The notes under the pieces were generated by a model. It was not told the DNA's origin and ran no database searches. It was given only the letters and a program-made list of their open reading frames with translations. Made by a program: the position numbers and the translations under genes. Of a stretch of 64,000 nt of DNA, positions 8,801-16,741 are shown in pieces. The stretch covers positions 430,998 through 494,997 of the forward strand of contig CAJNDS010002153.1 in NCBI GenBank assembly GCA_905221605.1, given 5' to 3'. Position 1 is the stretch's first letter; the number at the start of each line of letters is the position of its first letter. Source of the stretch: Symbiodinium natans. Lineage: Eukaryota; Sar; Dinophyceae; Suessiales; Symbiodiniaceae.

Positions 8801-10038
8801 CTCTTGTCTCTGTCGCCCTTTCCGCCCTTGCCACCCTTGAAGGCATTCGCATACCCGGATGCTCCTTCTCTCTGGAAGTCCATCACACGAAGTTGCTCGT
8901 CGTAAAACTGCAAACCAGTCATCAGTTCACCCATGCTCTTTGTTGAGTGATGGAGGAGCAGATATCTCTTGGTCTCAGAATCCAAGTGCTTCATCAGGCA
9001 CAGGACTCCCTCTTGTTCTCCGATGAGCAACTCCGGGAAGCGATGCTTCACCTGCGCCTCGAACTTGAGAAGCTCGGTGGTGTACCACCTGGCGACATCA
9101 AGTGGTCGCTTGAGATGCTTTGGTGGCACCAGGCCTAACGCCTGTTCGCGGAGGGCCTGTCCCTCCACTCTGGAGCGAACTGACAATTCGTTGTTCAACG
9201 AGCGCCAGAGTTCGTATCCGGCACTTGCTCCCATTTGTTTCACCTCGATGAGATGCACCAAATCTTGCCCACGTTGGAACTTGCTCATGGACTGACGAAG
9301 CAAAAACCAAAGTTTGGTTGACCGGGCTGCTTTCCCGGCTTCAAGCCTCACTTGCAAGACTTCCACATTGCTACTGATCGCTTCTTGCAATTCCGTAGCG
9401 TAGCGGTCGTCGAGCAAACAAAGCCAACTCGTAAGTTCGTCTCTGTAGGCTGTCCAAACTCGGATTTCAGCATGTCTGCTCGTCATAGACGCATAGTTCA
9501 GCTGAGGCAACTGTGGAACGTAACCCTCTGCTCTCTTGTTTCGTACACCAGAGTCTACTTCCATGTCCACAGGAGTCGATGCATTCGCAGGTGCTGCTGA
9601 GGGGTCTCCTCCAGGTGTAGGACTCGTCAACGATGAAGCTGCAGCTGCTGCAATATGCGCATTGGCAGCATTCGCACTTGCAAGCTGCAATGCTTGCGTA
9701 AGCATGGCACTCATCTGTTGAAGTTGAGCTGCCTGCTGTCGGATCTGCTCGTCCTGCGCTTGCAGCATTGCTCTCGTGAACTCCATCTGTTGAGCTACTC
9801 CAGGTGCAACGGGCAACTGCATATTCGGAACTTGAAGGGGTTCTTGTGGTGCCGTCTGAGGGGGTGTTCCCATCTGGTAGAACTGAGGTCCAAACGAAGG
9901 CACAGCCCCGACTGGTGGCTGATGGCCTGCTCCAGTCGTAGCTGTCCACTGCCTTGGGTCTACTCCGCGTGGAACTGAAGCTGGCTGGCAAAGACCTTCC
10001 ACGTTCTCTTCTCCCACGGGCACTTGGTGACCTCGCAC
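2896..10038 (-). CDS. Ty1/copia gag-pol polyprotein (element 1), 2380 residues
   Basis: Domains in order: a Gln-rich gag with a capsid-like helical region; a Gly/Lys-rich tract and the nucleocapsid CCHC knuckle CRNCGKTGHWARDC near residue 465; aspartic protease with LIDSGSS near 558; a spacer of about 565 residues (891-1456) whose composition is odd because another ORF occupies it; the integrase HHCC finger (HHMQGH, then CEFC) near 1506 and a core with the D, D (MSDAEG) and E (AAERAIR) acids; an acidic linker; then copia reverse transcriptase with YGLDISTAFLF, KALYGLRSA and YVDD near 2264. The frame closes just after RT, and RNase H follows in the next frame (1442-2842). The break fits one missing base near 2908-2914. 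The start was taken as the first Met of the gag frame. The lack of internal stops over 7.1 kb suggests a young insertion. Confidence 0.9.
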   Translation of the reverse strand: MRGHQVPVGEENVEGLCQPASVPRGVDPRQWTATTGAGHQPPVGAVPSFGPQFYQMGTPPQTAPQEPLQVPNMQLPVAPGVAQQMEFTRAMLQAQDEQIRQQAAQLQQMSAMLTQALQLASANAANAHIAAAAASSLTSPTPGGDPSAAPANASTPVDMEVDSGVRNKRAEGYVPQLPQLNYASMTSRHAEIRVWTAYRDELTSWLCLLDDRYATELQEAISSNVEVLQVRLEAGKAARSTKLWFLLRQSMSKFQRGQDLVHLIEVKQMGASAGYELWRSLNNELSVRSRVEGQALREQALGLVPPKHLKRPLDVARWYTTELLKFEAQVKHRFPELLIGEQEGVLCLMKHLDSETKRYLLLHHSTKSMGELMTGLQFYDEQLRVMDFQREGASGYANAFKGGKGGKGDRDKSNKGSKGNKGNKGEKGEKGLKGGKAKGKDKKGDQGGKGDRARSKSREAKKTDVCRNCGKTGHWARDCWAPPKDKAAAATSQAVTTQPEAPSSSSSTSAKAAAQPTTKGSGKTQSSIKTFLEGYHFGMMLTNQVVSFPSDDRIYWLIDSGSSFHIITRETLESDHVKVLAWLEGRPKSYAETATGDSVEIGGSTHVLVEVCFETTTSASLKSSSEHEGDAVYMCRARFEAVISDQIKHNLLNINLLCQNGGWEPAMCDQQGVITVRKHGVTLRPTMFASVSWLASVRNDHPLALKPQDLIAKTEQFRRSRSRKSSSSRDFHRSTSNRGHRSSARVCVVPENPELLDASCLDEVVDCEFQTSHEHVDLDQGEAKDRLRTVDDVSGPARDQLQFFSHVDTPVVRELDRDERLIFSEDNSVISHKQQDNSTTPAVERLVHEHGRETVVCRACLEDFPDEVETGSLDCSKRRSFPRAGQIGDRRYGSECHDATKHSRVGRHAPGGETQETDIVGGQRRATRHRASTESPRGAPGNVCRGGVHWRGRDGSGFGFGKGGPFDLISFDRVHHGRDGSGGGTVVPHWGEGIPNGSFDVRGSSQGTRYDADEADAEDQIQGKSQGRETGAEFAAGPCGSIDHGSRSSGAIRPHAGIVSANTERKTALGVDRLDDVDCSSIWRSLDGTSFGSQRSTGYAGDAVLPPMPEVCHRSPFDERTTRSQHAGLHADHLQGGPPRDAEPGGLGHMGASSCGTRAAGTWSDRGQGSLSGCAGTERVSSAEPEGNNRGSTGEPKARTIDNGGGDRRVRRGLGRMEANHRGSSSNDPSTSGASPYLHDAAAGGTGQPDSSVHGAPPGPRAQACEEHSPSDTSMAGITFQPGLSWSVSAAASEHTRPHRRRAASPRTFEGELPADAGEGPCPTAGQLDTPESHQRPLQHGDEDGRNDGNRRSGDIGTGRKAIQHNEPSRSARGRGPHGPTIRGPAPSKVAGHTGCEVGRAKAGAPDTSASSSSAARTHARNPNSVEWRAVACIHGTYQTPPRSPRARSFSLPVSLKGSMEKLNPILAALSQDERKEPDTQQPQQQFELVTDEGIIGDNVRSKQAELQHHMQGHVPYMSDCEFCQRTRGTTPARKRTDLNPREFQLDQCFFRKLAFIVLVHTMSFAIAVCFRPEGESAATTAEHLHPWVRHFGVKQPHFMSDAEGLTKNIAARLADLCEGTEDSFAPERHAPAAERAIRTLKGIVATHELELREHGVVLDAECADVFDLLFQYAAHTHNRFSVSVGSTMTPMQKIRGDRVRPQVTYPFGAVAYAKITRARRPDADAKYARGIYLGPVLGSTGHAMEIRLDSGETKRVIAPGLKLLYPLRFDANLLPGAKALDGFVPPPEAPKTKELFLPYVPGGGPPIDWVRQHGVTPKCPGCQEGVSSSRHSQKCVKRYQKWLRDSIDDALEALDEGPKVDRRPEELIGEDPYDDDEQMKPNKRTRFGGEEVRAFDPEQAGVGDLEIPEMSVPDADWNVSEYQPSEAEDDDMGEAPEMGDAPEHPQTFHEGVPVRYLEELLENAHYTPQPLSCCDHYDVEAACHLLVGRSSVEKFPYVCLNTTTQQQHHKQQQSVEREAVELLNLQDHPCVCSSVKEKKEDESAGTYMRIQDRTLWVNRPRASYDDLEGFQLDPEETWQGIKKEVNALDSLKVGYARSKSEIDEYRKANPNCRTVKSRWVLTQKAPGLVRARIVAKDFAHGRPSALDLGLSSNTASVEALKIVLARAAKGKMRAYGLDISTAFLFAQVVEPTIIELPSTFALESGETAYLILEKALYGLRSASLSWQRHLNRIVSALGLQASPLEPTLFSGWVNLESGWEYIIMLAYVDDLLIVSSTEKGFEYVHEALSSVLKVKVTGRLIEDGQMEFLGRLIRWDGRQIMLGVKPEYVKSVFTSFGWDISTVKASLTTPDIRSMYDEESVEEPSKELSSEAAHGSEVA
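5670..7364 (-). CDS. 564-residue ORF nested out of frame within gag-pol of element 1
   Basis: The ORF lies wholly inside the gag-pol frame, on the same strand but in another phase. In that phase a stop lies four codons before its ATG (near 7377), so it begins with its own Met in a fair context (gccgctATGG). The product looks more natural than the gag-pol frame here: an N-terminal helical region (MQRSIQELEGM), acidic and Pro-rich linkers, a CLLC...H-x5-H finger near residue 216 of the U1/matrin type, and an SR-like tail ending RSRSPSP. The gag-pol frame over the same DNA is rich in Arg, Gly, His and Ser and resembles a shadow translation. It may be an overprinted accessory gene, a captured host exon, or the true polyprotein spacer entered and left by frameshifts. 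Confidence 0.5.
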   Translation of the reverse strand: MDPSATMQRSIQELEGMRQGARRRRLILLEANAAQHGIELPQNLREELQATYAEAESTGGDEMDLDLDSARVDPSTSSPSIEYIMEETEAAEAPSSHTGVREFQTDPSMSEAPAKEPAMMLMKPTPKIKSKEKAKAERPVRNLLPDHVDQSTMGVDPREPSGPTPASSAPTRRGKRRWASTGWMTWIARRFGGAWTAQASGASDPPDTPVTLFCLLCQKYVTEAHLMSEPHEANMQGFTQTISKEGLHVTQNPVDWATWEQALAEPEQLELGVTEGKARSVVALGPSEFPQPNPKETTAAAPASPRPGPSTMVVEIDESDEDWGEWRPTTGVPAPTTPAHPEHPPISMTQPPGEPVSPTAVYTEHRRGPEPRHAKSTLRVTPPWRESLSNLGYHGPYLQLHLSTPGHTAEGLQALGPLRESFLRMQVKDHAQLPVSLTPPKATSDLSSTVMRMAETMETGEAGTLAPAGRPFNTMSLRAQLEAGVLTGQQYEDRRRARSQDIQAARSVAPRLALPIPPPPPVPRPERTPETPIPWSGAPSPAFMELIRRRRDRQERDRSRSPSP

Positions 10039-10814
10039 CAGAAAGCTCTGTGGAACTCAGGCTGCTTGCACTGCGGCCTCTCGGAGAACGGTCTCGTCCA
10101 GGCACACTCTTCACCATTGTCCATGCTGGAGCACGAAGCTCCGCTATCACGTTGAAACTCGTGGCCCCGTAGAGACCTCAGGTCAAGACTACACTCAACC
10201 CTCACAGCACGAAGTGCGGACTCTTTTCACTGCGCTGTTCACAGCTTCTCGAGCTCCGCTCGTCTTGAGCCAATGCGAGCACGGCTCTCCAGCTTCAAAC
10301 ACTGTCTGCCAGACATGGGAAAAACAAAGGTACTTCAGGTGAAAACACTCAGCCATGGAACTTCTACTCCCAAACACTGTGGGTAGGTTCCTATGGCTTG
10401 AGTCACTTCTGGTCACCAAATACCAGATCACAAACAGGACAGAAAACGGTTCTTTCCACTCAAAAAAGGTCTCACCAAGCCAAAAGAAATCTGCACTGCC
10501 TGACATGTCCTCGTGCCTGTGCTTCACACTCATAGCAGACAACTCCAGAGCTTCAACAAGATGTGAGCAAGTTGGAATTTAGAGCATTCGTGGTCTCGTC
10601 GAGAAACCCTTGACGCCTGCCCTTCGAATCCTTGGAACCAACACAAACACTCCATTAGAACCAGAAGTCTCGTTCCATCCTATTTCTTGCAGACGGTTGA
10701 CACTTGAAAGGGAAAACCGAACAGGCACGACAAAGGCTTTAAAAGTCACTGTGGCACAAGCTCGGTCTTAAGCAACGCCCAAACTCTTGCTTTAAACCAC
10801 CTGAATCGCGTTAG
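10039..10814. other. No gene recognised; leader or LTR region upstream of element 1
   Basis: Short ORFs here have no recognisable motif. This stretch should contain the untranslated leader and perhaps the 5' LTR of element 1 (minus strand) and the start of element 2 (plus strand). On the minus strand TGGTATTTGGTGACC near 10419-10433 resembles the TGGTATC start of the initiator-tRNA binding site common in copia elements, but only in its first six bases. Confidence 0.3.
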
Positions 10815-10979
10815 GTGTCATCTGTGGAAAGGGCGCTATTGCACCAAGGAGCTAACGATCTTGACTTCGAGACGGAGCCAGTCTTCCAATTACCACGAAC
10901 AGGTTCTGAAGTTGGAAGAGCTTTGCCAGTCTGCAGGAAAAGCGGTGGTCCATCTACTTCAAGTCCTCAAACTGCTTCT

Positions 10980-11063
10980 GTGAAGAGAATTTCGAATCTT
11001 GCGGATAGTGTGAGAGATCGTCGTTTGGATTCTGGGGCAGATGTGTCGGTAATGTCAGAATAG
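10980..11063 (+). pseudogene. Aspartic protease remnant of element 2
   Basis: The translation ends in RRLDSGADVSVMSE before a stop. D-S-G-A-D-V-S is the active-site signature of retroviral-type proteases, and its position ahead of the integrase is the copia arrangement. Only the first catalytic loop remains in frame. The following 500 bases are full of stops in this direction. Confidence 0.6.
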
Positions 11064-11645
11064 TAGCTTCACATGGGAAATTCTTGCCAGGGCCGTTTGA
11101 GAATGCATGTGTCTGTGAATTGCAAGAATGCCAGCTGTGAAGATCTGAGAGAAGTGATTTTGCGGTGTGAGCTCGACTCGTAGACCATTCAGCTTGGTTG
11201 TTGGGACTTCAAGTCGGTCCGACGGGAAAAGAGAAAAGTTGATAAATGTGACCCTTACAGACAGTTTCCCAGTTGACACGTGATGTGCACTTACCAACTT
11301 CCATTTCCCAGCAATCTTTACTGCCGTGGTGCGGTACTTCCAACGATCAATACTCATCAAAGATGCTGGGCTCGCATGAAGTGTAGAGTCACATAGGCCA
11401 AACGGATCACCATTGGGCAATGAACTTCCACTAGTGGCCAAGCGCATTGGTCTTCCCCTTCTCACCAGCACGCCAAGTCTCCGGGTCGACTGCGAACTTG
11501 ACGAAAGTGCGCTTACCTTCGAGAAGAGGTCGCACATAACTAGTGAGGGGTCTAGCGGTTCCAAGACTGTGTTGTACAAGAGGATTACAAAACATGTTTG
11601 GCGAAGAAGGTTGGAGGATGTGTTGGCCCTTAAGAAGCGGCGTCG

Positions 11646-12551
11646 TTGCCTGTTCGAACACCAAAACCTGAAGTCGTTCCTCATGAGCCGAACCCTGAAG
11701 AGTTGGCAAAGCATCGTTTGACACACATTCCGTATAAGTCCTGGTGTCCTCTTGCGCATCTACCCGAGCGAGAAGGGATGGTCATCGTGATGGTGAAGCG
11801 CATCGCTCTGCAGGCAGTTGGCCAGTGATGAGTTTGGATCTGATGTATAGCTCGGTGGAGGGTGATGCTTTGGACTGTATGAGGACTTCTCAGTCAAAAC
11901 CCAAAGAAGGAAAAATGATGGACTTGGTTTGTGTGGATCGATCAACTGGAATGCTTCACGGTGTTCCCCTTCCGTCCAAAGAGCAACAGTGTCTTCAGTA
12001 TGCGGCCAAAGAAGTGCTCTTCTTCTTATTCTATCTTGGACGAACCGAGGTAGAGATTCGAGAAGACAATGAACCATCGATGACAATCAAGATCGTGACT
12101 GCCAGGACCGCTGCAAAGCTTGCTACTAGGAAGTTCCCGTCGCAGCCCCCACGAACACCAAACTAATGGGGCAGCTGAACAGGCAATCTGAAGTTTGAGG
12201 GACATTGGAAGTACTTTGCTTTAACAAGTTCGCAAGTGTGGGTATGTCTTGAGCAACAAGTCCAACCTTGTGCCCTGGGTGTACACACGTGCTGCTACCC
12301 TTCACAACCAGTATGCAGTGACGGCGGGAACTACACCATATAAACGTGCCTTTGGTGTGCAGTATCGAGGGAAACTTGCCATGTGGGGTGAGACCGTGTA
12401 CTTCAGTCTTTCAGATCCTCATAGACGAAAGGGCAGGAAGAAGTTTGTTAAAGGAATTTTCTTGGGGAAGACGATGCAAAATGACCTCAATATCTGCGGG
12501 ACCGCCCTGGGAATTTATCTGAGTTCGACACAAGTCTTTCACATCAAATGA
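11646..12551 (+). pseudogene. Integrase remnant of element 2
   Basis: Three frame-shifted pieces. The first (from 11646) holds HRLTHIPYKSWCPL, the usual histidine-cysteine finger lead of this family. The second (about 11823-12166) has SLDLMYSSVE and EVEIREDNEP, in the places of the first two catalytic acids. The third (12249-12551) has AGTTPYKRAFG and YRGKLAMWGE, the conserved end of copia integrases, then KGIFLGKT. Stops and shifts separate the pieces. Confidence 0.75.
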
Positions 12552-12573
12552 TCGTAGAACGTCGCCGGGGTGC

Positions 12574-13488
12574 TCACAAACATGTGCGGAAGCACACGCA
12601 GCATCGAAGGACATATACTTGGTGCATATGTGTCCTGTCGGAACAGTGACCATGCTTTGAGTTACAGACCAAGCGTGCACGACGTTGCCACTTGTTCAAC
12701 CGAAAACGCCAGTTGTATACATGACGTGTTTTGAGGAGCTTCTCTTTGGGAGCATCCATCGCTTCCAACACGGACATCTCTAGTAGTCGATGCAACTCAT
12801 CGCTCCTGGACACAGCTTCCACTTCCTCTAGCTGTTCAGAACTAAGAACAGAAGGTCCTTCATTTTCATCTTGGCCTTCCCACAACTTTTCGGGGTCATT
12901 CTTAGGGCTGTAGTCCATCCAGTCATCTTTCTCAAAATACCGAGCATCAAACTCTATGTTCCACCAATTGTCTAGATCTTTATCTTCCACATAATACTCG
13001 GCATCTTCTACTTTGACTGCTCAAACACGCCTTGATGGACTCTCACTTCCTGCGTAGAACGGTGGGGCCTGCAACCTCTTTTCACCCTTAGGTTCTGGAA
13101 CAGACTCTGTCGGTGCATCTTCCCCTTCTATCTCCATTGCCGATCCTAAGGCACGTGCTTCTTTCGACCCTGGAGCTTCCTCTTCCCTTTCTGTTTGTTC
13201 ACGCTTTCGATCTTCATGGGATTCCGGTCTTCTCTTACTGTCGGTGGTCATCTTATCTGAACTTGCACTTGCCAAAGACTTAGGGTCAGCTTTATCCACG
13301 GGTCTTCTGTCACCACAGGCGGTGGTGGCGATGGTGATGAAGCCGGGGCGACCGGCACCATAGGTTCCAGCATCGTAGCTGGCTGTGGAGCTTGTTCTTT
13401 CCTTCCTGGGATCACTTTGAGACCCATCCCTGCAAGACCATATCTCCAGGGCTTTCCTTTGAATTCTTTCAGCCAGATCCGATCCCAT
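12574..13488 (-). pseudogene. Inverted block of element 2: integrase-RT linker and RT start
   Basis: On the minus strand two ORFs in the same frame (13488-13021 and 12990-12574) are separated by one TGA at 13021-13023. They give an acidic, Lys/Glu-rich linker followed by LLKTRHVYNWRFR and KWQRRARLVC, the start of copia RT. This is exactly the part missing between the plus-strand integrase end (12551) and the plus-strand RT piece (13493), so the block has been flipped in place. Breakpoints lie near 13480-13500 and 12560-12690. An inserted antisense piece of another copy is the alternative. Confidence 0.65.
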
Positions 13489-13492
13489 TGCT

Positions 13493-13838
13493 GTGATTCA
13501 GGTAGGTGCCGAATTGGCCCACTGCGATCTCAAGAGCAACGTAGCGTGCCCCGTGGTGTATGGTGGTGAGAAACTTGGTGCCACGATTCATGTAGATGAT
13601 GGACTTCTCGGTGGATGTGAAGATCGTGTCTGTGCGTGTCTTGCAACAAAAGTACCGCCTAGAAGTGAGCCCCGTTGTGAAGAACATTGTCGACCAGCTG
13701 AAATTTTCTCAAAAGGACTCTGGAAGTGGTAGAAGATGGGTTGAAGATCCATATCGACGCCAAGTATTGAGAAGGTGGTTAGTATCTTGGGCATCACCAA
13801 TCCCCGCCATCGTAAGGTACCAGCGACTTCTGACTTGA
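13493..13838 (+). pseudogene. RT palm fragment of element 2
   Basis: The translation has KLGATIHVDDGLLGG, where HVDD stands for the catalytic YVDD box, then shifts frame to a piece with QQKYRLEVSP. It lies directly after the inverted block and in the direction of the element. RNase H begins about 130 bases further on. Confidence 0.6.
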
Positions 13839-13966
13839 CAATGAAAGACGAGTCAGACTACTTGGACGGGCACATGTTGGGCGATACAGAGCAGCACTAG
13901 GATGTTTGCTGTACATCAGTCCGGAGCGACCTGACTCAACATTGTGTAGGTGTCCTAGCTCGTGGG

Positions 13967-14392
13967 ATGAGTAAGCCTACGGTGAAGCAGCTCAAGCACC
14001 TGAGATACCTGACTGAGTATTTGTATGCCACGAGAGACTATTGTCTTGTGCTGCGCTGGAGTCGGCCTGGGAGATCAGTGATGGAGGAATCTCTACGTAC
14101 CCAACCCAAGGTAGAAGATGTACAAGGAGGTGGTGAAGGACGGCCAGCTCGACTGTTGGAAGCCATCAGTGACTCGGACTGGGCATCTAGTGCAGATAGG
14201 AAATCGATAAGTTGCGGTCACCTGTATTTGGATGGGAACCTGATGTTTTCTTATTCAAGACGACAGTGCTCCATAAGTCTCTCCTCATGTGAAGCAGAAC
14301 TTACAGCAGCCACCTCGGTGATTGCCGAATCACTCTTCTTGAAGAACATCCTCGAAAGTCTGTCGGAACACCCCGTGGAGTTGTGCGATTAG
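13967..14392 (+). pseudogene. RNase H of element 2
   Basis: The copia RNase H order is clear: a PTVKQLKHLRYL lead, DSDWASSADRKS, SRRQCSISLSSCEAEL and a helix with SLFLKNIL. The first acid (DSDW) and the glutamate of CEAEL are present. The frame stops at 14392 and continues one frame over in the next ORF, where LDNSAARSL carries the next catalytic aspartate. Confidence 0.8.
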
Positions 14393-15462
14393 ACAACTCA
14401 GCGGCTCGCAGCTTGCTGGTGAAATGTGGGGTGTCGAGGATTCGACACCTGGATTGTAGACTTCTTTGGTGTCAAGGGTTGGTGAAAGCCAAGCTTCTTT
14501 CAGTGAAACCGGTTGCAGGCTTGCAGAATCCAGCTGATATCGCTACCAAAGTGTTGTCTTCAGAAAGAATCAAATATCTGTTGGGTTTGGCCGGTATGTG
14601 CAACAATGATGGCTTGATCCAGTCTTCCAAACCTCCTAATGTCAAAGTTCAAAGAGTGGCGTCAGCAATGGACATAGGGAACTTGGTGCGCTCCGTCGTG
14701 TATGCAGCCATAGCCTTGAGCCAGCAGCGACCTGCAGATGCGGCCTCTACGAGCTCCGTGGGTGCTGCCGAGATGAGCCCTGAAGGTGGAGAAGAGTTCC
14801 CCGAGTTGGTTGGAACGTTGTGGAATCTCCTGGTGTATCGCGTCATGGAGGGCTTGATGGTTGCGGACGCAGCAGATGAAACCAGCCTGTGGTGGTTGGT
14901 GGGAAGAGCAACTTTCCTCTTTCTCTTCATGTTCCTCTTGGGTGTCATGCTCTACTACCTGCCGAGTCTTTGCTGTAGACGTATGACGACACAATCCTCA
15001 GATCGTATGACCACACAATCCTCAGATCGTATGACCACACAATCCTGTCGTATGACCCTGCAATCCTCGAGCAGTATACCTCCGCAATCCATGAGTTCCC
15101 ACCAAGAGCCGAAAGGCGCTTGGAAGAATCGAGGTGAACGAGATGCTCAGGCACGTGCAGAACGTGCTCACTTTGTGCGATCGGTGTCGCACAACCCACA
15201 TATCTTCGATCCCGAAACGCGACAAGAAGTTGCCGTGTTCTCTCAGAATGGCGAGTGCTACCACAGCCGCCCGACCTGTCATGGACTTCGACAGGCAACG
15301 AGCAGCTGTCAGCGCGTTCCTCTTCATGATGCTCTGGCAAGAGGATTGGCTCCGTGCAGAGTGTGCTGTGCCAGTCATTGGGATGTGTTCAACGATTGGC
15401 TGGTGATGCCAATGCCCGAGCTTCACGACACCGGCGATGTGACGAGTGATGAAAGTGCTTAG
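14383..15462 (+). CDS. Element 2 C-terminal ORF: RNase H end, membrane segment, Ada-like metal site
   Basis: The first 70 residues finish RNase H (LDNSAARSL, SRIRHLDCR, LQNPADIATK). An extra part of about 280 residues follows. It has one strong membrane helix (TFLFLFMFLLGVMLYYLP, near residue 190), a Ser/Gln/Thr-rich repeat encoded by a 24-base tandem repeat, and a compact motif GECYHSRPTC followed about 20 residues on by LARGLAPCRVCC. The pattern Y-H-x4-C, then A-x2-G-x2-P-C-x2-C, matches the four-cysteine metal module seen in bacterial Ada and at the ends of several bacterial nucleases. A membrane-anchored metal-binding tail is an unusual addition to pol. Element 3 has a related module at 18142-18486. 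Confidence 0.65.
   Translation: MRLDNSAARSLLVKCGVSRIRHLDCRLLWCQGLVKAKLLSVKPVAGLQNPADIATKVLSSERIKYLLGLAGMCNNDGLIQSSKPPNVKVQRVASAMDIGNLVRSVVYAAIALSQQRPADAASTSSVGAAEMSPEGGEEFPELVGTLWNLLVYRVMEGLMVADAADETSLWWLVGRATFLFLFMFLLGVMLYYLPSLCCRRMTTQSSDRMTTQSSDRMTTQSCRMTLQSSSSIPPQSMSSHQEPKGAWKNRGERDAQARAERAHFVRSVSHNPHIFDPETRQEVAVFSQNGECYHSRPTCHGLRQATSSCQRVPLHDALARGLAPCRVCCASHWDVFNDWLVMPMPELHDTGDVTSDESA
14980..15071 (+). repeat. 24-base tandem repeat in the element 2 C-terminal ORF
   Basis: About four copies of a unit starting CGTATGACCACACAATCCTC; the last copies are shorter and diverged. It encodes a run of Arg-Met-Thr-x-Gln-Ser units between the membrane helix and the metal-site module. Confidence 0.8.
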
Positions 15463-16027
15463 ACATGAGAGGTAGCATCCTTGACATGTGGCTTGTTTTC
15501 CTGTACAATCCATGAGCCCGTGATAGGAGTAGCTGTCAGTTCGTTTCTCCTGCAGAACAAGTCGCTTTTGTGGTGCAAAGTGCATCAGCGCAGTTTAAGT
15601 AGAAGCCAAAGCTCTTTTCTCCGTAAAGTGCCATGCGTCTAGAAGAAGAAAGCACCCAAAGATGTGCATGTGTGGCACCTTGTTGTTCAACGTAAGCGAC
15701 TCTGGGACTAGAACCAAAAGCAAGATTCCCCGCCAGAAGGGACCCAGAGCAGTTGAGATGTACAGTGTAACCTATCAACATGTCTTTCGGTGTTTCAAGT
15801 GGGTGATGAACATACAAGGTTGCAAAGCAACAGGAAATCAATGTGATTTTCGGTATGCATCACAGTGGAGTCTTTTGGGGCGAGACTGAGCATGAGTGTG
15901 GAACTCAAGCTGTCTCGAGGAGGGGTGCAAGTATTTCAACTACCCATTTACCCCTTGTTTTCCATGTAGGTTTTGCTCTGAAGCTTTACGCTCGATACCA
16001 GGGTTTTGGCTCTCGAAGTAAAAGTGC
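15463..16027. other. No gene recognised between elements 2 and 3
   Basis: Only short ORFs without motifs. It should include any 3' LTR of element 2 and the broken 5' edge of element 3. RT-like residues of element 3 can be followed back to about 15970 in shifting frames. Confidence 0.4.
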
Positions 16028-16741
16028 GTGTGTTTTACAAGAATTGTGGCGAGGGATTACAGCACGGGCCCAACCGCAGCTCAGCTGGGGATCTCCTCAC
16101 CGACCGCGTCTGCGGAAAGCTTACGAGTGTTCCTTGCAATGGCAGGAGCAAAGGGGCACAACATGCTGGGACTTGACGTGTCCACTGCTTTCCTCTTCGC
16201 AAAGCTCCAAGGGGAAGATGTCGTCGTCAGCATGCCTGAAAGATGCCGGGGTTTGGGGGGTGAGAGGCTGTATCTCCGCCTCAAAAGGCACTACACGGCC
16301 TTAGGTCCGCCGCTCTTCACTGGACCAAGCACCTTTCGGGGCTTCTGGAGCGTCTGTTCTCGCTCAAGTCTTGCCCAACTGAACCCTGTTTGTTCGCGGG
16401 TCAGTACCGAGGCAAAAGGGTGCTTCTGTTGGCCTATGTCGACGACATTCTGCTGTGACTTGATGTATGAGATGGCGCAAGATCCTGAGATCGGAGCCAC
16501 AGAGTTCGTTGAAGTTTGGAATGGATCCGGGATATCTTGATGACGTCATGGAAGAGTAGAACCTCAAGGGCGCAAAGGGGTGTCCGAATCCACCGAACCT
16601 CAGGGATCTGTATGACAGGGCGCTTGAAAGTGAAGAGTTGTCCCGACCTCTAAGCCAGGAGGCGTCTGCACGTTTCCGCAGGGCGCTGGGGAAAATGTCC
16701 TGGCTGGCGACGACACGCGGAGATCTTGTGTATTCATCAGC
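16028..16741 (+). pseudogene. Reverse transcriptase of element 3
   Basis: The frame from 16028 reads RIVARDYSTG, LGLDVSTAFLFAKLQG and RLYLRLKRHY. It then shifts near 16300, after which the next frame reads LRSAALHWTKHL and LLLAYVDDILL before a stop at about 16458. The catalytic YVDD and the aspartate of LDVSTAF are both present, so the damage is by indels and stops rather than loss of active-site residues. Confidence 0.8.

Larger units (their letters stand above)
1442..10038 (-). mobile_element. Element 1: near-intact Ty1/copia LTR retrotransposon (internal region)
   Basis: The order gag, protease, integrase, reverse transcriptase, RNase H is the Ty1/copia order (integrase before RT). The internal region is complete apart from one frame change between RT and RNase H. 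Long terminal repeats should lie above about 10.1 kb and below about 1.4 kb, but I could not match the two flanks by eye, so the ends are left at the coding limits. Decisive test: self-alignment of 10.1-11.0 kb against 1-1.44 kb. Confidence 0.85.
10815..15462 (+). mobile_element. Element 2: decayed Ty1/copia element with an internal inversion
   Basis: Plus-strand fragments follow copia order: a protease remnant (LDSGADVSVMS), an integrase finger and core, the integrase tail, then RT, RNase H and a C-terminal ORF. Frames change between fragments and several stops interrupt them, so the polyprotein is dead. One block (12574-13488) reads on the minus strand while its neighbours on both sides read on the plus strand. 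The C-terminal ORF alone stays open for 359 codons. Confidence 0.8.

Noticed and set aside
10039-10560. Possible LTR pair with 1-1441
   Set aside because: No shared stretch longer than about ten bases was found by eye; a computed self-alignment is needed.
11055-11759. 234-residue minus-strand ORF
   Set aside because: It runs antisense to the protease-integrase part of element 2 and has no motif.
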